The position numbers and the translations under genes were made by a program. Below the pieces are notes generated by a model. It saw only the letters and a program-made list of their open reading frames with translations. It did not search any database and had not been told where the DNA came from. Shown here in pieces: positions 19,505 through 29,923 of a stretch of 64,000 bases of DNA. Location: NCBI RefSeq assembly GCF_014268815.2, contig NZ_JABWRE020000001.1, positions 253,001 through 317,000 on the forward strand, written 5' to 3'. Every line of letters begins with the position of its first letter. The first letter of the stretch is position 1. The DNA is from Pseudomonas urmiensis. Lineage in GTDB: Bacteria; Pseudomonadota; Gammaproteobacteria; Pseudomonadales; Pseudomonadaceae.

Positions 19505-20971
19505 ATGGTTCCCGTAATCGCCCTGGTGGGGCGGCCGAACGTCGGCAAGTCCACCATGTTCAACCGTTTGACCAAAACCCGTGACGCCATCGTTGGCGAC
19601 CTGTCGGGCCTGACCCGTGACCGCCAGTATGGCGACGCCATGTGGCAGGGTCGTTCGTACATCCTGATCGACACCGGTGGTATCACCGGTGATGAAGTCG
19701 GCATGGACGAGAAGATGGCCGAGCAGTCGCTGATGGCCATCGAAGAAGCCGATTATGTGCTGTTCCTGGTCGACGCCCGCGCCGGCATGACCGCCGCTGA
19801 CCAGATGATTGCCGAGCACCTGCGCAAGCGCAACAAGTCGGCCATCCTGGTTGCCAACAAGATCGACAACATCGATGCCGATGTGGCCCGCGCCGAGTTC
19901 TCGCCGCTGGGCATGGGCAATGCGATTCCGGTGGCCGGCTCCCAGGGCCGTGGCATCAACGCCCTGATGGAGTCTGTGCTCGGCCATATTCCGCGTGACC
20001 AGGAAGAGGAAGCGCTCGACCAGGACGTGGCCCAAGGCGAAGAGGCCGTGCGCATCCCTGGCCCAAGCGAGAAGGATGGCATCAAGATCGCCATCATCGG
20101 CCGCCCTAACGTCGGCAAGTCGACCCTGGTCAACCGCATGCTCGGCGAGGAGCGTGTGGTGGTCTACGACCAGCCGGGCACCACCCGCGACAGTATCTAC
20201 ATCCCGTTCGAGCGCGATGGCGAGAAGTACACCTTCATTGACACCGCCGGGGTGCGTAAGCGCGGCAAGATCCATGAAGAAGTCGAGAAGTTCTCGGTGG
20301 TCAAGACGCTGCAGGCGATCAAGGACGCCAACGTGGTGATCTTCGTCATGGACGCCCGCGAAGGGGTGGTCGACCACGACCTGAACCTGCTGGGCTTTGC
20401 CCTGGAAGCTGGTCGCGCCATCGTCATCGCCCTGAACAAGTGGGATGGCATGCAGCCGGGCGAGCGTGACTACGTCAAGACTGAGCTTGAGCGCCGGCTG
20501 TTCTTCGTCGACTTCGCCGATATTCACTTCATCTCCGCGCTGCATGGCACGGGCGTGGGCAACCTGTACAAGTCGGTGCAGGCCGCGTTCAAGTCGGCGG
20601 TCACCCGTTGGCCGACCAGCCGCCTGACCCAAATCCTTGAAGACGCGGTCAGCGAGCACCAGCCGCCGCTGGTCAATGGTCGTCGGATCAAGCTGCGTTA
20701 TGCCCACCTCGGTGGTGCCAACCCGCCGCTGATCGTCATCCACGGCAACCAGACCGACAAGATCCCGCGCTCGTACTCGCGTTACCTGGAAAACACCTAT
20801 CGCCGGGTGCTCAAGCTGGTCGGTACGCCGATTCGCATCGAGTACAAGGGTGGCGAGAACCCGTACGAGGGTAACAAGAACACCCTCACCGACCGCCAGG
20901 TCAACAAGAAGCGCCGCTTGATGTCGCACCACAAGAAGGCCGAGAAGAAGCGCAAGGACAAGCGTAAGTAA
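19505..20971 (+). CDS. der: Ribosome-associated GTPase Der (EngA)
   Basis: Der is an essential tandem GTPase needed for maturation of the 50S subunit. The 488-residue protein has two G domains with P-loops GRPNVGKST at residues 9-17 and 199-207, DTGG and DTAG switch motifs, and NKID/NKWD specificity motifs, followed by a KH-like C-terminal domain and a very basic tail rich in Lys and Arg. The start at 19505 ([16 protein letters not shown]) is the family N-terminus and follows GAGTGGAGAGCC. The longer frame from 19397 would run through the terminator hairpin and was rejected. Confidence 0.97.
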   Translation: MVPVIALVGRPNVGKSTMFNRLTKTRDAIVGDLSGLTRDRQYGDAMWQGRSYILIDTGGITGDEVGMDEKMAEQSLMAIEEADYVLFLVDARAGMTAADQMIAEHLRKRNKSAILVANKIDNIDADVARAEFSPLGMGNAIPVAGSQGRGINALMESVLGHIPRDQEEEALDQDVAQGEEAVRIPGPSEKDGIKIAIIGRPNVGKSTLVNRMLGEERVVVYDQPGTTRDSIYIPFERDGEKYTFIDTAGVRKRGKIHEEVEKFSVVKTLQAIKDANVVIFVMDAREGVVDHDLNLLGFALEAGRAIVIALNKWDGMQPGERDYVKTELERRLFFVDFADIHFISALHGTGVGNLYKSVQAAFKSAVTRWPTSRLTQILEDAVSEHQPPLVNGRRIKLRYAHLGGANPPLIVIHGNQTDKIPRSYSRYLENTYRRVLKLVGTPIRIEYKGGENPYEGNKNTLTDRQVNKKRRLMSHHKKAEKKRKDKRK

Positions 20972-21005
20972 GCTCGTTTCGCGTAATTGGGGCCGCTTTG
21001 CGGCC

Positions 21006-21085
21006 CATCGCGGGCAAGCCCGCTCCCACAGCAACAGCGTAGATCAGAAGTTCGCGCGGCCCTTGTGAGCGCGGGCTTGCCTGCG
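21006..21085. repeat. REP element pair after der
   Basis: A REP core (catcgcgggcaagcccgctc) at 21006-21031 is followed by a degenerate, oppositely oriented copy (gtgagcgcgggcttgcctgcg) ending at 21085, in the intergenic gap between der and the aminotransferase. Confidence 0.75.
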
Positions 21086-21193
21086 CAGCGGCGCCAATAC
21101 ATTCCCTTATTGTTTCAACCTTTTTCCTGACTGCTCGATCCGCTATGCTCGGACTCCATCCCGTGCCGGATACACCCCAGGAAAGAGGGCTCC

Positions 21194-22342
21194 ATGATCC
21201 GCAGCAAACTGCCGAACGTCGGCACGACCATCTTCACCACCATGTCGCAACTGGCAGTCCAGACCGGTGCGCTGAACCTTTCCCAAGGCTTCCCTGACTT
21301 CAACGGCCCGCAGGCGCTGCTTGATGCCGTTGGCCGGCACGTGGCCGCCGGCCACAACCAGTACGCGCCGATGACTGGTCTGCCAGCTTTGCGCCAGCAG
21401 GTAGCAGCCAAGGTTGCCCGGCTGTACGGGGTAAAAGTCGATGCCGATCAGGAAGTGACCATCACCCCCGGCGCCACCGAGGCGATCTTCTGCGCTATCC
21501 AGGCGGTGATCCAGGCCGGTGACGAAGTGATCGTGTTCGACCCTGCCTACGACAGCTACGAGCCTTCGGTGGAGCTGGCTGGCGGACGTTGCATCCACGT
21601 TCAGCTCAGTGATGGCGATTTTCGTATCGACTGGCAGAAGTTCAGCGACGCACTGAGCCCGCGCACACGCATGGTCATCCTCAACTCGCCGCACAACCCC
21701 AGCGGCGCGCTGATCAGCCGCGAAGACCTCGACCAGCTGGCCCAGCTGATTGCCGAGCGCGACATCTACCTGGTCAGCGATGAGGTGTATGAACACCTGA
21801 TCTACGATGGCGTACGCCATGCCAGTGTCCTGGCCCACGAGCAGCTCTATGCGCGCGCGTTCGTCATCAGCTCGTTCGGCAAGACCTACCATGTTACCGG
21901 TTGGAAGACCGGCTACGTGATCGCCCCGCCAGCATTGAGCGCCGAGCTGCGCAAGGTCCACCAGTACGTCAACTTCTGTGGGGTAACGCCCCTGCAATGC
22001 GCGCTGGCTGACTTCATGGCCGAGCACCCTGAGCATATCGATGAATTGCCAGGCTTCTACCAGGCCAAACGCGACATGTTCTGCAACCTATTGCAGGCCT
22101 CGCGTTTCAGCTTTACCCGTACCCCGGGTACTTATTTCCAGCTGGTGGACTATTCGCAGATCCGCCCGGACCTGAACGACGTCGACATGGCCCTGTGGCT
22201 GACCCGTGAGCACGGCGTTGCGACCATTCCGGTGTCGGTGTTCTACCAGCGACCTATCCCCGAGCAACGCCTGGTGCGCCTGTGCTTTGCCAAACGTGAG
22301 GAGACGCTGCGACAGGCGGCGGAAAAACTATGCGCGATCTGA
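21194..22342 (+). CDS. Class I/II aminotransferase, YbdL-like (methionine/2-oxo acid)
   Basis: A PLP-dependent fold-type I aminotransferase of 382 residues. It closely resembles the YbdL/MtnE-like enzymes that transaminate methionine or KMTB and related 2-oxo acids. Visible motifs are LNLSQGFPDF near the N-terminus, the NSPHNPSG motif (164-171), SDEVYEHLIYD, the PLP lysine in SSFGKTYHVTGWKTGY (about K230), and an Arg near the C-terminus for the substrate carboxylate. The stop overlaps the start of the nitrilase gene by 13 bases, so the pair is probably translated together; that pairing supports a role in methionine salvage or glutamine transamination. The substrate cannot be fixed from sequence alone. 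Confidence 0.88.
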   Translation: MIRSKLPNVGTTIFTTMSQLAVQTGALNLSQGFPDFNGPQALLDAVGRHVAAGHNQYAPMTGLPALRQQVAAKVARLYGVKVDADQEVTITPGATEAIFCAIQAVIQAGDEVIVFDPAYDSYEPSVELAGGRCIHVQLSDGDFRIDWQKFSDALSPRTRMVILNSPHNPSGALISREDLDQLAQLIAERDIYLVSDEVYEHLIYDGVRHASVLAHEQLYARAFVISSFGKTYHVTGWKTGYVIAPPALSAELRKVHQYVNFCGVTPLQCALADFMAEHPEHIDELPGFYQAKRDMFCNLLQASRFSFTRTPGTYFQLVDYSQIRPDLNDVDMALWLTREHGVATIPVSVFYQRPIPEQRLVRLCFAKREETLRQAAEKLCAI

Positions 22343-23121
22343 CTGCATTGCCCAATCTGAACATCGCCCTGGTGCAGACCAGCCTGGCCTGGCACGACCG
22401 CGAAGCCAACTATGCACATTTCGAGGTGTTGCTGGAGCAGGCGCGTGGCGCCGACCTGGTGATCCTGCCGGAGATGTTTACCACGGGTTTTTCCATGGAG
22501 TCCGAGGCCCTGGCCGAGCCTGAACACGGCCCGACCTATAAGTGGCTCAAGGCCCAGGCGAAGAAAATCGAGGCGGTGATCACCGGCAGTGTGATCATCC
22601 AGGCTGCCGATGGCAGCCACCGCAACCGACTGCTGTGGGCGCGCCCGGATGGCGAGATCCTGCATTACGACAAGCGCCATCTGTTCCGTATGGCAGGGGA
22701 GCACAAGCACTACACCCCGGGTGAACGTCAGGTGCAGTTCGAGCTCAAGGGCTGGCGGATTCGCCCGCTGATCTGCTACGACCTGCGCTTCCCAGTGTGG
22801 AGCCGCGATGCCCAGGATACCGACCTGTTGCTGTACACCGCGAACTGGCCGGCAGCGCGGCGCCAGCATTGGAACCGACTGTTGCCGGCGCGTGGGATCG
22901 AGAACCTGTGCTATGTGGCGGCGGTGAACCGGGTAGGCACCGATGGCAAGGGCTTTGCCTATTCCGGGGACAGCCAGGTGCTGGACTTCCAGGGTGAAAG
23001 CCTGATGAACGCCGGGGAGGCGGACGGGGTGTTTCCCGTGGTACTGCGCGCGGCGGATCTGGCGGCCTATCGCACGCGTTTTCCGGCGAACCTGGATGCC
23101 GATACCTTCGAATTGCATTGA
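22330..23121 (+). CDS. Nitrilase-family omega-amidase (YafV-like)
   Basis: A 263-residue C-N hydrolase with the catalytic triad E48 (ILPEMFTTGFSM), K115 (HYDKRHLFRM) and C149 (LICYDLRFPVWSR). The pattern is that of omega-amidases, which hydrolyse 2-oxoglutaramate and 2-oxosuccinamate. Glutamine transamination yields 2-oxoglutaramate, so an omega-amidase overlapping an aminotransferase gene makes chemical sense: it removes the product and pulls the transamination forward. The ATG at 22330 lies inside the aminotransferase gene. Family assignment is firm; the exact substrate is inferred. Confidence 0.88.
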   Translation: MRDLTALPNLNIALVQTSLAWHDREANYAHFEVLLEQARGADLVILPEMFTTGFSMESEALAEPEHGPTYKWLKAQAKKIEAVITGSVIIQAADGSHRNRLLWARPDGEILHYDKRHLFRMAGEHKHYTPGERQVQFELKGWRIRPLICYDLRFPVWSRDAQDTDLLLYTANWPAARRQHWNRLLPARGIENLCYVAAVNRVGTDGKGFAYSGDSQVLDFQGESLMNAGEADGVFPVVLRAADLAAYRTRFPANLDADTFELH

Positions 23122-23149
23122 TTGAACGTATCTTTCGACAGCGCCGGCT

Positions 23150-23231
23150 CTATCGCGGGGCATGCAGGAGCGGCGAACCGCCGCTCCGGCACGACCTGCT
23201 CGATCGTAGGAGCGGGCTTGTCCCGCGATAG
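23150..23231. repeat. Inverted REP pair between convergent genes
   Basis: ctatcgcggg at 23150 pairs with cccgcgatag ending at 23231, with an internal inverted repeat (agcggcg-aac-cgccgct) between them. The pair lies between the amidase gene and piuB, which converge. Confidence 0.75.
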
Positions 23232-23259
23232 GGCCACAGGGCGCTACCTCATGCCTTGA

Positions 23260-25815
23260 TCAATACACATCCCGCCGATACCGCCCATCCTCCACCAGCC
23301 GCTGCACCGCCTCATCGCCCAGAATGCCCTTGAGCGCCGCATCCACCCCCGCAGCCATCCCCTGCAAACTGCCGCAGACATACACACAAGCGCCGTCAGC
23401 CAACCACTGGCGCAGCGCTTGAGCCTGCTGCAGCAACACATCCTGGACATAGACTTTTTCTGCCTGATCGCGCGAAAACGCCAGGTCCAGCCGTTGCAGA
23501 TCGCCGCTGTCCAGCCAGCCTTGTAGCTCATCAGCACAGAGCAGATCGTAAGCTCGATTGCGCTCACCAAACAGCAACCAGTTACGCTGCTCGCCCTCGC
23601 TGATCCGCGCCTTGAGCAAGCTGCGCAGGCCCGCCAAGCCGGTGCCGTTACCAATCAGGATCAGCGGCGCCGGTCCTTCAGGAAGGTGGAAGCCACTGTT
23701 ACGGCGCAGCCGCAGACTGACGCTGCCTTGCACCGGCAGGTACTCGGTCAGCCAACCCGAACCCAACCCAAGATTGCCATCGGCATGGCGCTCCTGGCGC
23801 ACGATCAGCTCCAGCACGCCGTCGCTGGCAATCGAGGCAATCGAGTATTCACGGCTGCCGATGGGCACCAGGGCATCGACCAGCGCCTGCGCATGCAGGC
23901 CCACCAGGTGTTCGCGGCTGACCGGCAGTTGCCGGCTGGCAAGCGCCTGAGCGAGGGGCTCGCTCAGACCATCGCGCTGCACCCGCGTTTCGCTGTCCAG
24001 CCCCAGGCCGCTGAGGAAGGCCTCGACCCGTGCCTGGCCGTTGCGCGGGAGGATGTCTACCAGGTCACCGGCTTGCCAGCTGGCCGGGGCCTCAGGTTGC
24101 AGGCCAATCAGATAGACCGGTTGGCCTTGGCTGCCCGGGTTGAGTCGCTCGCGACGGGTCAGCGTCCAGTTAGCGAAGCTCGGCGGCTGCCAGGCGCTGA
24201 CCGGCTGCGCACCGGTCAATTGCCCCAGCGCTTGTTGCCATTGCTGCAAGGCGGCCTGATCGGCGTTGTCGACTTCGATTGCGCTGAAAGCGCTGCTGGC
24301 GCCGCGCTCGCCGAGCCAGGCTTGCAGTCGCCGGGCGAAGCCGCAGAAGTGCGGGTACTGGCGATCGCCGAGGGCGAGCAGAGCGTAGTCGAGGTGCTCC
24401 AGTGACCAGGCTTGGCCGAGCACTTTGCGTTCGAAGGCGCGGGCGCTGTCGGGCGCTTCGCCGTCGCCGAAGGTGCTGACCACGAACAAGGCCCGGCGCG
24501 CCTGGCGCAGGTCTTGTTCGCCCAATTCACCCAGGGCACGTACTTGCACGGACAAGCCGGCGGCCTGCAATTGGCCTGCGCTCTGCCAGGCCAATTGCTC
24601 GGCAAAGCCGCTCTGGCTGGCAAAGCTGATCAACCAGCTGTCAGCCGCGTTCGAAGCGTTGTCGACAGTGCCACGGGCAGCACAGACCTGGCGCTTCTTG
24701 CGGCGGCGGTCCAGGTACAGCAGCCAGCCGGTGACGAAGAACAGCGGCATGCTCAGGCTGGCGAGGGTGACGATGATGCGCCCCGGCAAGCCGAAGTAGC
24801 TGCCCACATGCAAGGCATACACGCTTTGCAGCAACTGTGCCTTGAACGACTTGTCGGCGTAGCGCTCCAGGCGCGTGATCTGGCCAGTGGCGGGGTCAAG
24901 GGTAATGGTGTTCAAGGCGCGCTCATGCGCGGCGTTTTCGAGCAGGTAGAACAGCGTCGCCGGCTGGCCCCCGGCCGGCGGCAGGCGCAGGTTGTAGGTG
25001 GTCAGGCCTGGGCCGGCGGCATCCTTGAGGTTGCTCCAGATGGCATCGTAGTCGACCACCAGGGGAGGTGCGTTATTGTCGACTTTCTGCGGGCCATGGC
25101 GGCCACGGCCTTCGCCGCGTTTGTGTTGTTCGCCGGCAGCGGGGGCATCGGCCAGCAGTCTGTTCAGGCCGTCGCGATACCACTCGTAGGACCAGAACAA
25201 GCCAGTCAGGGCGAACAGCAGGTAGAACAGTAGGCACCAGGTGCCGGCGACCGCGTGCAGGTCCCAGTTGAAGGCGCGGCCTTTCTTGGCCCAATCGAGG
25301 GTCAGCCAGGTCCGCCAGTTCAGTGCCTTGCGCGGCCAGCGCAGGTACAGGCCGGAAAGGCAGAAGAAAATCAGCAGCAGGGTGCAGGCACCGGTAATCT
25401 GCCGACCGGTGTCGCCAATGGTCAGGAACCTATGCAGGTTGAGCATCAGGTTGAAGAAGTCTTGTCCGGCGACTTCACCTTTGAGCTCGCCGGTGTAAGG
25501 ATCGGCATAGCGCAGTTCACCGCGGCGTTGGCCGGGCGGCGGGGTAAAGAAGACCCGCGCGGCGTTGCCTTCGCGAGTATCGACCCACAGCATCGACACC
25601 TTGTCGCCCTGCGCGGCCTCGACCCGGCGCACCAGCTCGGCGGGCGGCAATACGCCTTCTTGGCGTACCTGAACCTTGAGCACCTCGGCGTTGAATAGGC
25701 GCAGCAGTTCTTCCTGGAACGACCAGATGGCACCGGTGGTGCCCATCAGTGCCAGCACCAGGCCAGCGGTGATGCCAAAGAACCAGTGCAATTGGAACAG
25801 CGATTTCTTCACCAC
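23260..25815 (-). CDS. piuB: PepSY membrane protein fused to a sulfite-reductase-type flavoprotein (PiuB-like)
   Basis: A large inner-membrane flavoprotein of about 851 residues. The N-terminal ~380 residues are a PepSY-associated membrane domain with at least four hydrophobic helices ([43 protein letters not shown]). Then come a flavodoxin-like FMN domain (about 400-540, [13 protein letters not shown]) and an FAD/NADPH reductase module (about 565-850, with [13 protein letters not shown] and a C-terminal [12 protein letters not shown]). It likely moves electrons from NADPH to ferric siderophore on the periplasmic side. The start is ambiguous: AAGGTGAT supports GTG at 25815 or 25812, while GTG 25824 is the farthest. 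It is downstream of piuA in the same direction, past a terminator. Confidence 0.85.
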   Translation of the reverse strand: MVKKSLFQLHWFFGITAGLVLALMGTTGAIWSFQEELLRLFNAEVLKVQVRQEGVLPPAELVRRVEAAQGDKVSMLWVDTREGNAARVFFTPPPGQRRGELRYADPYTGELKGEVAGQDFFNLMLNLHRFLTIGDTGRQITGACTLLLIFFCLSGLYLRWPRKALNWRTWLTLDWAKKGRAFNWDLHAVAGTWCLLFYLLFALTGLFWSYEWYRDGLNRLLADAPAAGEQHKRGEGRGRHGPQKVDNNAPPLVVDYDAIWSNLKDAAGPGLTTYNLRLPPAGGQPATLFYLLENAAHERALNTITLDPATGQITRLERYADKSFKAQLLQSVYALHVGSYFGLPGRIIVTLASLSMPLFFVTGWLLYLDRRRKKRQVCAARGTVDNASNAADSWLISFASQSGFAEQLAWQSAGQLQAAGLSVQVRALGELGEQDLRQARRALFVVSTFGDGEAPDSARAFERKVLGQAWSLEHLDYALLALGDRQYPHFCGFARRLQAWLGERGASSAFSAIEVDNADQAALQQWQQALGQLTGAQPVSAWQPPSFANWTLTRRERLNPGSQGQPVYLIGLQPEAPASWQAGDLVDILPRNGQARVEAFLSGLGLDSETRVQRDGLSEPLAQALASRQLPVSREHLVGLHAQALVDALVPIGSREYSIASIASDGVLELIVRQERHADGNLGLGSGWLTEYLPVQGSVSLRLRRNSGFHLPEGPAPLILIGNGTGLAGLRSLLKARISEGEQRNWLLFGERNRAYDLLCADELQGWLDSGDLQRLDLAFSRDQAEKVYVQDVLLQQAQALRQWLADGACVYVCGSLQGMAAGVDAALKGILGDEAVQRLVEDGRYRRDVY

Positions 25816-25870
25816 ATCGATCACCTTGTCTTGCCGCTCAAGTCCGCACCGCGTGCATTATGCCTTGCTA

Positions 25871-25908
25871 CGCAAAAGCCCCGCTCACTGCAATGAACGG
25901 GGCTTGCG
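25871..25908 (-). terminator. Terminator downstream of piuA
   Basis: Read on the minus strand, the stem aagccccg / cggggctt with a 14-base loop is followed by TTTTGCG. It lies 13 bases after the piuA stop and separates piuA from piuB. Confidence 0.8.
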
Positions 25909-25920
25909 CTTACTTCATTA

Positions 25921-28197
25921 TCAGAAGTGCACGCTGGTGGTCAGCAACGCCGTGCGACCGGCAGCCTGGTTGGCATAGTGCGCACCGTAGGCTTTGTCGT
26001 AGTAGACCTCGTTGGTGAGGTTCTGCACGTTCAGTTGCAAGTCGACGTTCTTGGTCAGCTTGTAGCTGGCCATAGCGTCATAGCGCCAGTAGGAATCGAC
26101 CATCACGCTGTTGGTGGTGTTGCCGAACACGTCATCGACATAGAAGGCGCCACCGCCGATGGTCAGCTTGGGCGTGACATTGTAGGTAGTCCACAGGGTC
26201 AGGCTGTTGTTCGGCGTGTTGGGCAACTGATTACCGTCGTTGTAGCCGTCGATAATCGCCGTGCCGACCTTTTGCGCGCCGCCATCGACCAGCTTGGCGT
26301 CCAAGTAGGTGTAGCCAGCAAACACTTGCCAGTCGTTGGTGAGTTTACCGGTGGCGCTCAGCTCCAAACCGTCTACGCGGGTCTTACCGACGTTCTGGTA
26401 GGTATCGGCATCAACCAGCACCCGCGCGTTGTCTTTTTCGGTGCGGAAGATCGCCGCGGTCAGCGACAGTCGCTCTTGCAGCAAGTCCCACTTGGTGCCG
26501 ATTTCGTAGTTGGTGGTCTCTTCGGCCTTCAGCTCGCTGCGGGTGGTGGCGGTCAGCAGCGGGTTGCCGTCCGAGCCTTCGCCGAGCCAGGCGCCCGCCG
26601 GGGTGGCGGAGGTGGCGTAGGACACATAGACGCTGCCGTTCTCGGCAGGCTTCCAGGTCAGGCCCAGTTGGCCCGTGACGAACTCGCTGGTGTCTTCGGT
26701 CTTGAAGTAGGTCAGCTTGCCCTTGGTCAGCGCACGGCTCTTGACCTTGGTGTCGAAGTGGTCGTAACGCAGGCCCATGGTCAGCAACCACTCTGGCGTC
26801 AGCTCCAGGGTATCGGTCAGGTACAGCGCACGGGTGTTGCCGGTGGTGTCGGCGCCCAGGTCGTTGCGCGTGACGCTGCCATCCCAAGGCTCATTGGGAT
26901 TGGGATTGGGGAACGAGGTGCAGACACCGGAAATCTGCCCGGTGGCAGTGGAGCACTTGCCCGACGCGAAGCCGGTGACGTCATAACCGGTTTTGACCGA
27001 AGCCTCGCGGCTGAACTCGATACCGGTGGAGAAGGTGTTCTTGAAGCCACCGATGTAGACCTCACCAAACAGATCGGTCTGGTTGGTGGTGGTGCGGGTA
27101 TTGGCCACGCGGTTGTTCGGGCGACGCCAGACTTCACCGTTGAGGATGTTGCCCTTGCTGTCATCCGGCTGGCTGTAGATGTAGTCCTGCAGGGTGTTGC
27201 CATGGCGCAGGGTGTTCTTGAGGGTCAGCGCGTCGCTCAGGTCGTGCTCGATGGCAATGGTGGCGATGTCGGCGCGGGTCTTGTAGAAGTCGCGGTCGAC
27301 TAGGCCATAGTAATTGCTGCTGTGACCGCCGCCATGGGTCGGCTTGTCGGGGTTGGCCGAGGTGCGATTGGCCGAGCTGCCGGAGCGCAGGCTGTAAGGC
27401 ACGCCCGAGTCGGGCAAATCGTCGCTTTCGACGTGGTAGTAATCCAGGTTCAGGCGGGTGTCGGTGCCCAGCCCGAATACCAGCGACGGTGCTACCCCCC
27501 AACGGTCGTAGTTGACCTCGTCGCGACCGGCCACATTGCTTTCGTGACTCATCAGGTTCAGGCGAAACGCGGCGCTGTCGAGGAACTGATAGTTGCCATC
27601 GAAGGTGTAGCGTTTGGTCTGGTCCGAACCCCAGGTGAAGGCGCCTTCGGTCGAGTTGCCCAGGTGGGCGCGCTTGCTCACCAGGTTGATGGTGCCGCCA
27701 GCCGCGCCGCGTCCGCCAATCGCCGAGTTCGGGCCTTTGGCGACTTCTACCGATTCTACGGCGAAGATCTCGCGGGTCTGCGAGCCGGTGTCGCGCACGC
27801 CATCGAGGTACATCGAGCTCTGGCTGTCGAAGCCGCGAATGAACGGCCGGTCACCCGAAGGGTTGCCGCCTTCGCCAGCGCCCATGGTGATCCCCGGCAC
27901 GGTGCGCAGAGCGTCTTGCAGGTTCAGCGCGTTGGTGTCCTTGATGACCTGTTGCGGGACCACGGTGACCGAGCGGGGGATGTCCACCAACGGTGCGGTG
28001 TACTTCTGCGAGGAGACTTTGTCTGCCTTGTAGTCGGTATTAGCTTGCTCGACCTTGCCGTTGACGCTGGTCGCATCCAGGGTGACGGCAGGGCTGCCGG
28101 CAGGGTCGGCGGCATAGGCAGAGGTGGCGCTGATGGCAACGCCGATGGCGCAAGTCAGCAGACGTGGTGAGCTCACAGCAGATGGCACAGGACGCAT
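25921..28197 (-). CDS. piuA: TonB-dependent siderophore receptor PiuA (Fiu-like)
   Basis: An outer-membrane receptor of 758 residues for catecholate-type ferric siderophores. It has a signal peptide ending near ATSAYAADPAG, a plug domain (VDIPRSVTVVPQQVIKDTNALNLQDALRTVPGITMGAGEGGN, then RPFIRGFDSQSSMYLDGVRD), and a 22-strand barrel ending with the aromatic C-terminus TTSVHF. It resembles PiuA/Fiu receptors, which also admit catechol-conjugated beta-lactams. The start at 28197 (MRPVPSAVSSPRLL) follows GGGGAAGG. The divergent gene is piuC, with Fur-like sequence between them, so induction by iron starvation is likely. Confidence 0.92.
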   Translation of the reverse strand: MRPVPSAVSSPRLLTCAIGVAISATSAYAADPAGSPAVTLDATSVNGKVEQANTDYKADKVSSQKYTAPLVDIPRSVTVVPQQVIKDTNALNLQDALRTVPGITMGAGEGGNPSGDRPFIRGFDSQSSMYLDGVRDTGSQTREIFAVESVEVAKGPNSAIGGRGAAGGTINLVSKRAHLGNSTEGAFTWGSDQTKRYTFDGNYQFLDSAAFRLNLMSHESNVAGRDEVNYDRWGVAPSLVFGLGTDTRLNLDYYHVESDDLPDSGVPYSLRSGSSANRTSANPDKPTHGGGHSSNYYGLVDRDFYKTRADIATIAIEHDLSDALTLKNTLRHGNTLQDYIYSQPDDSKGNILNGEVWRRPNNRVANTRTTTNQTDLFGEVYIGGFKNTFSTGIEFSREASVKTGYDVTGFASGKCSTATGQISGVCTSFPNPNPNEPWDGSVTRNDLGADTTGNTRALYLTDTLELTPEWLLTMGLRYDHFDTKVKSRALTKGKLTYFKTEDTSEFVTGQLGLTWKPAENGSVYVSYATSATPAGAWLGEGSDGNPLLTATTRSELKAEETTNYEIGTKWDLLQERLSLTAAIFRTEKDNARVLVDADTYQNVGKTRVDGLELSATGKLTNDWQVFAGYTYLDAKLVDGGAQKVGTAIIDGYNDGNQLPNTPNNSLTLWTTYNVTPKLTIGGGAFYVDDVFGNTTNSVMVDSYWRYDAMASYKLTKNVDLQLNVQNLTNEVYYDKAYGAHYANQAAGRTALLTTSVHF

Positions 28198-28244
28198 TGT
28201 GATTGGCCTTCCCCAAGGTATGAAGGCCGCGGATGGTAATGTAA

Positions 28245-28283
28245 GCAAATGTAAGTAACAATTGAGAAGCGTTTCCATTCGCT
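28245..28283 (-). promoter_or_regulatory. Candidate Fur-binding region upstream of piuA
   Basis: gcaaatgtaagtaacaatt at 28245-28263 agrees with 10 of 19 positions of the Fur consensus (GATAATGATAATCATTATC), and the adjoining gagaagcgtttccattcgc keeps further half-site bases. It lies about 50-85 bases before the piuA start. The match is moderate and rests on consensus alone. Confidence 0.4.
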
Positions 28284-28370
28284 ACAAATTTACAATCTTT
28301 ACAATTTATCCTTACGGATTTTCCGGTCTCGTACGTCATGTCCGGCAAACGGGGCTTGTGGCGAGTAAAA

Positions 28371-28389
28371 GGGAATCAATATCATTGCT
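28371..28389 (+). promoter_or_regulatory. Candidate Fur box upstream of piuC
   Basis: gggaatcaatatcattgct matches 11 of 19 positions of the Fur consensus, including the TCATT core. It ends 27 bases before the piuC ATG. Position and context (divergent iron genes) support it more than the score does. Confidence 0.45.
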
Positions 28390-28416
28390 GCCCCTCCAGC
28401 CTACGGTGCCGCCACC

Positions 28417-29097
28417 ATGTTGCTTCACATCCCTGGCCTTTTCGAAGCTGATGAGCTGTCCCGTATTCGTGAAGCGCTGGCGCAGGCCGATTGGGCGGAC
28501 GGCAAGATCACCGCGGGCTACCAGTCGGCCAAGGCCAAGCACAATCTGCAGCTGCCGGAGGCGCACCCCCTGAGCAAGGAAATCGGCGCGGCCTTGATCG
28601 AACGTCTGTGGCGCAATCCGCAATTCATGTCGGCGGCATTGCCGCACAAGGTGTTTCCCCCGCTGATCAACTGTTACCGCGAGGGTGGTAACTTCGGCTT
28701 GCACATCGATAACGCCCTGCGTCAGCCGCAAGGCAGTGCCGAGCGAATCCGCACCGACCTGTCCTCGACCTTGTTCCTCAGCGACCCCGACAGCTACGAC
28801 GGTGGTGAGCTGGTGATCCACGACACCTACGGTGTGCAGCAGATCAAACTGGCAGCCGGTGATCTGGTGCTGTACCCCGGCACCAGTCTGCACAAGGTCA
28901 ACCCGGTCACCCGTGGTGAGCGCCTGGCGGCGTTTTTCTGGACCCAAAGCCTGGTGCGCGAAGACAGTCAGCGGGCATTGTTGTTCGAGATGGACAACGC
29001 CATTCGCCAGCTGACCGCCGACGTGCCTGAGCATCCCTCGCTTGTGCAACTGACCGGCACCTATCACAACCTGCTGCGACGCTGGGCGCAGGTTTGA
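28417..29097 (+). CDS. piuC: Fe(II)/2-oxoglutarate-dependent PKHD-type hydroxylase PiuC
   Basis: PiuC (YbiX family) is an iron(II)- and 2-oxoglutarate-dependent dioxygenase found next to catecholate receptors; its substrate is not established. The 226-residue protein shows the facial triad H96-x-D98 (FGLHIDNA) and H159 ([14 protein letters not shown]), with the 2-oxoglutarate-binding Arg just after, and a C-terminal helical extension. It is divergent from piuA and followed directly by the Sel1-repeat gene, whose ATG is three bases after the piuC stop. Confidence 0.94.
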   Translation: MLLHIPGLFEADELSRIREALAQADWADGKITAGYQSAKAKHNLQLPEAHPLSKEIGAALIERLWRNPQFMSAALPHKVFPPLINCYREGGNFGLHIDNALRQPQGSAERIRTDLSSTLFLSDPDSYDGGELVIHDTYGVQQIKLAAGDLVLYPGTSLHKVNPVTRGERLAAFFWTQSLVREDSQRALLFEMDNAIRQLTADVPEHPSLVQLTGTYHNLLRRWAQV

Positions 29098-29099
29098 GC

Positions 29100-29870
29100 A
29101 TGACCTACCAGGTGCGGCGCGAAAACGTGGTGGATGTGGCGGGCCTGCAAGCAATGCTCGAGCACAGCCCTAGCCAAGCTGCCCAGGCGATTTTGGCCGC
29201 GGCGGGGCAGGGCGTGGTTGAAGCGCAATTGCTGCTCGGTCAGATTCTGCTCGATGGGCGCGGCATCGAACGTGATGTCCCGCTTGCCCGGCAGTGGTTC
29301 GCGATTGCGGCGCAAGCTGGCAGCGCCATGGCGCACAACATGCTCGGGCGCTGCCTGGAGCATGGTTGGGGCGGCGAGGTGGATTTGCCGCGCGCGGCGT
29401 TGGCATATCAGGCTGCGGCCTATGCGGGCCTGGATTGGGGGATGTACAACTTGGGTAATCTGCTCGCGACCGGACGCGGTGTCGAGGAGGATCAGCCGTT
29501 GGCGCTGGCGTGCTACGAAAAGGCCGCGCACTTGGGCCACGCCAAGTCGATGAACTTGCTAGGCCGGTATCTGGAAGAGGGCATTGCCACACCCGCCAGC
29601 CCCGCGCGCGCCTTGCGTTGGTATCGGCGCTCCGCCGAGGCGGGGGATTTTCGTGGCATGTTCAGCCTGGCGATGGTGCTGGTCGAACGCGGCGATGTAC
29701 TGGCGGCGGCGCCATGGCTTGAACGAGCACGCGCGCAGGGCAATATGAAGTTTCTGCGCACAGCCTTGCAGAGTTTGCAGGGGGCTGGTGCGTTGCTCGC
29801 CACCGATGTCCTGGCCTATGCCGATGAGATCCGGCGCCGAGAGTCTGCCGGGGAAAACCTACAGTCTTAA
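29100..29870 (+). CDS. Sel1/TPR-repeat protein downstream of piuC
   Basis: A 256-residue cytoplasmic protein with no signal peptide. It is built of Sel1-like repeats (SLR): AQLLLGQILLDGRGIERDVPLARQWFAIAAQAGSA and similar units follow to about residue 215. Such proteins act as binding scaffolds. A gene of this type sits after piuC in other Pseudomonas, and the three-base gap to piuC points to co-transcription under iron limitation. A TTG at 29094 could add two residues. The partner is not known. Confidence 0.82.
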   Translation: MTYQVRRENVVDVAGLQAMLEHSPSQAAQAILAAAGQGVVEAQLLLGQILLDGRGIERDVPLARQWFAIAAQAGSAMAHNMLGRCLEHGWGGEVDLPRAALAYQAAAYAGLDWGMYNLGNLLATGRGVEEDQPLALACYEKAAHLGHAKSMNLLGRYLEEGIATPASPARALRWYRRSAEAGDFRGMFSLAMVLVERGDVLAAAPWLERARAQGNMKFLRTALQSLQGAGALLATDVLAYADEIRRRESAGENLQS

Positions 29871-29923
29871 ATGGGCCAGGGGCAATAGCCATGCTGTGGT
29901 GACTCATCCAACGGAGTTGCACC

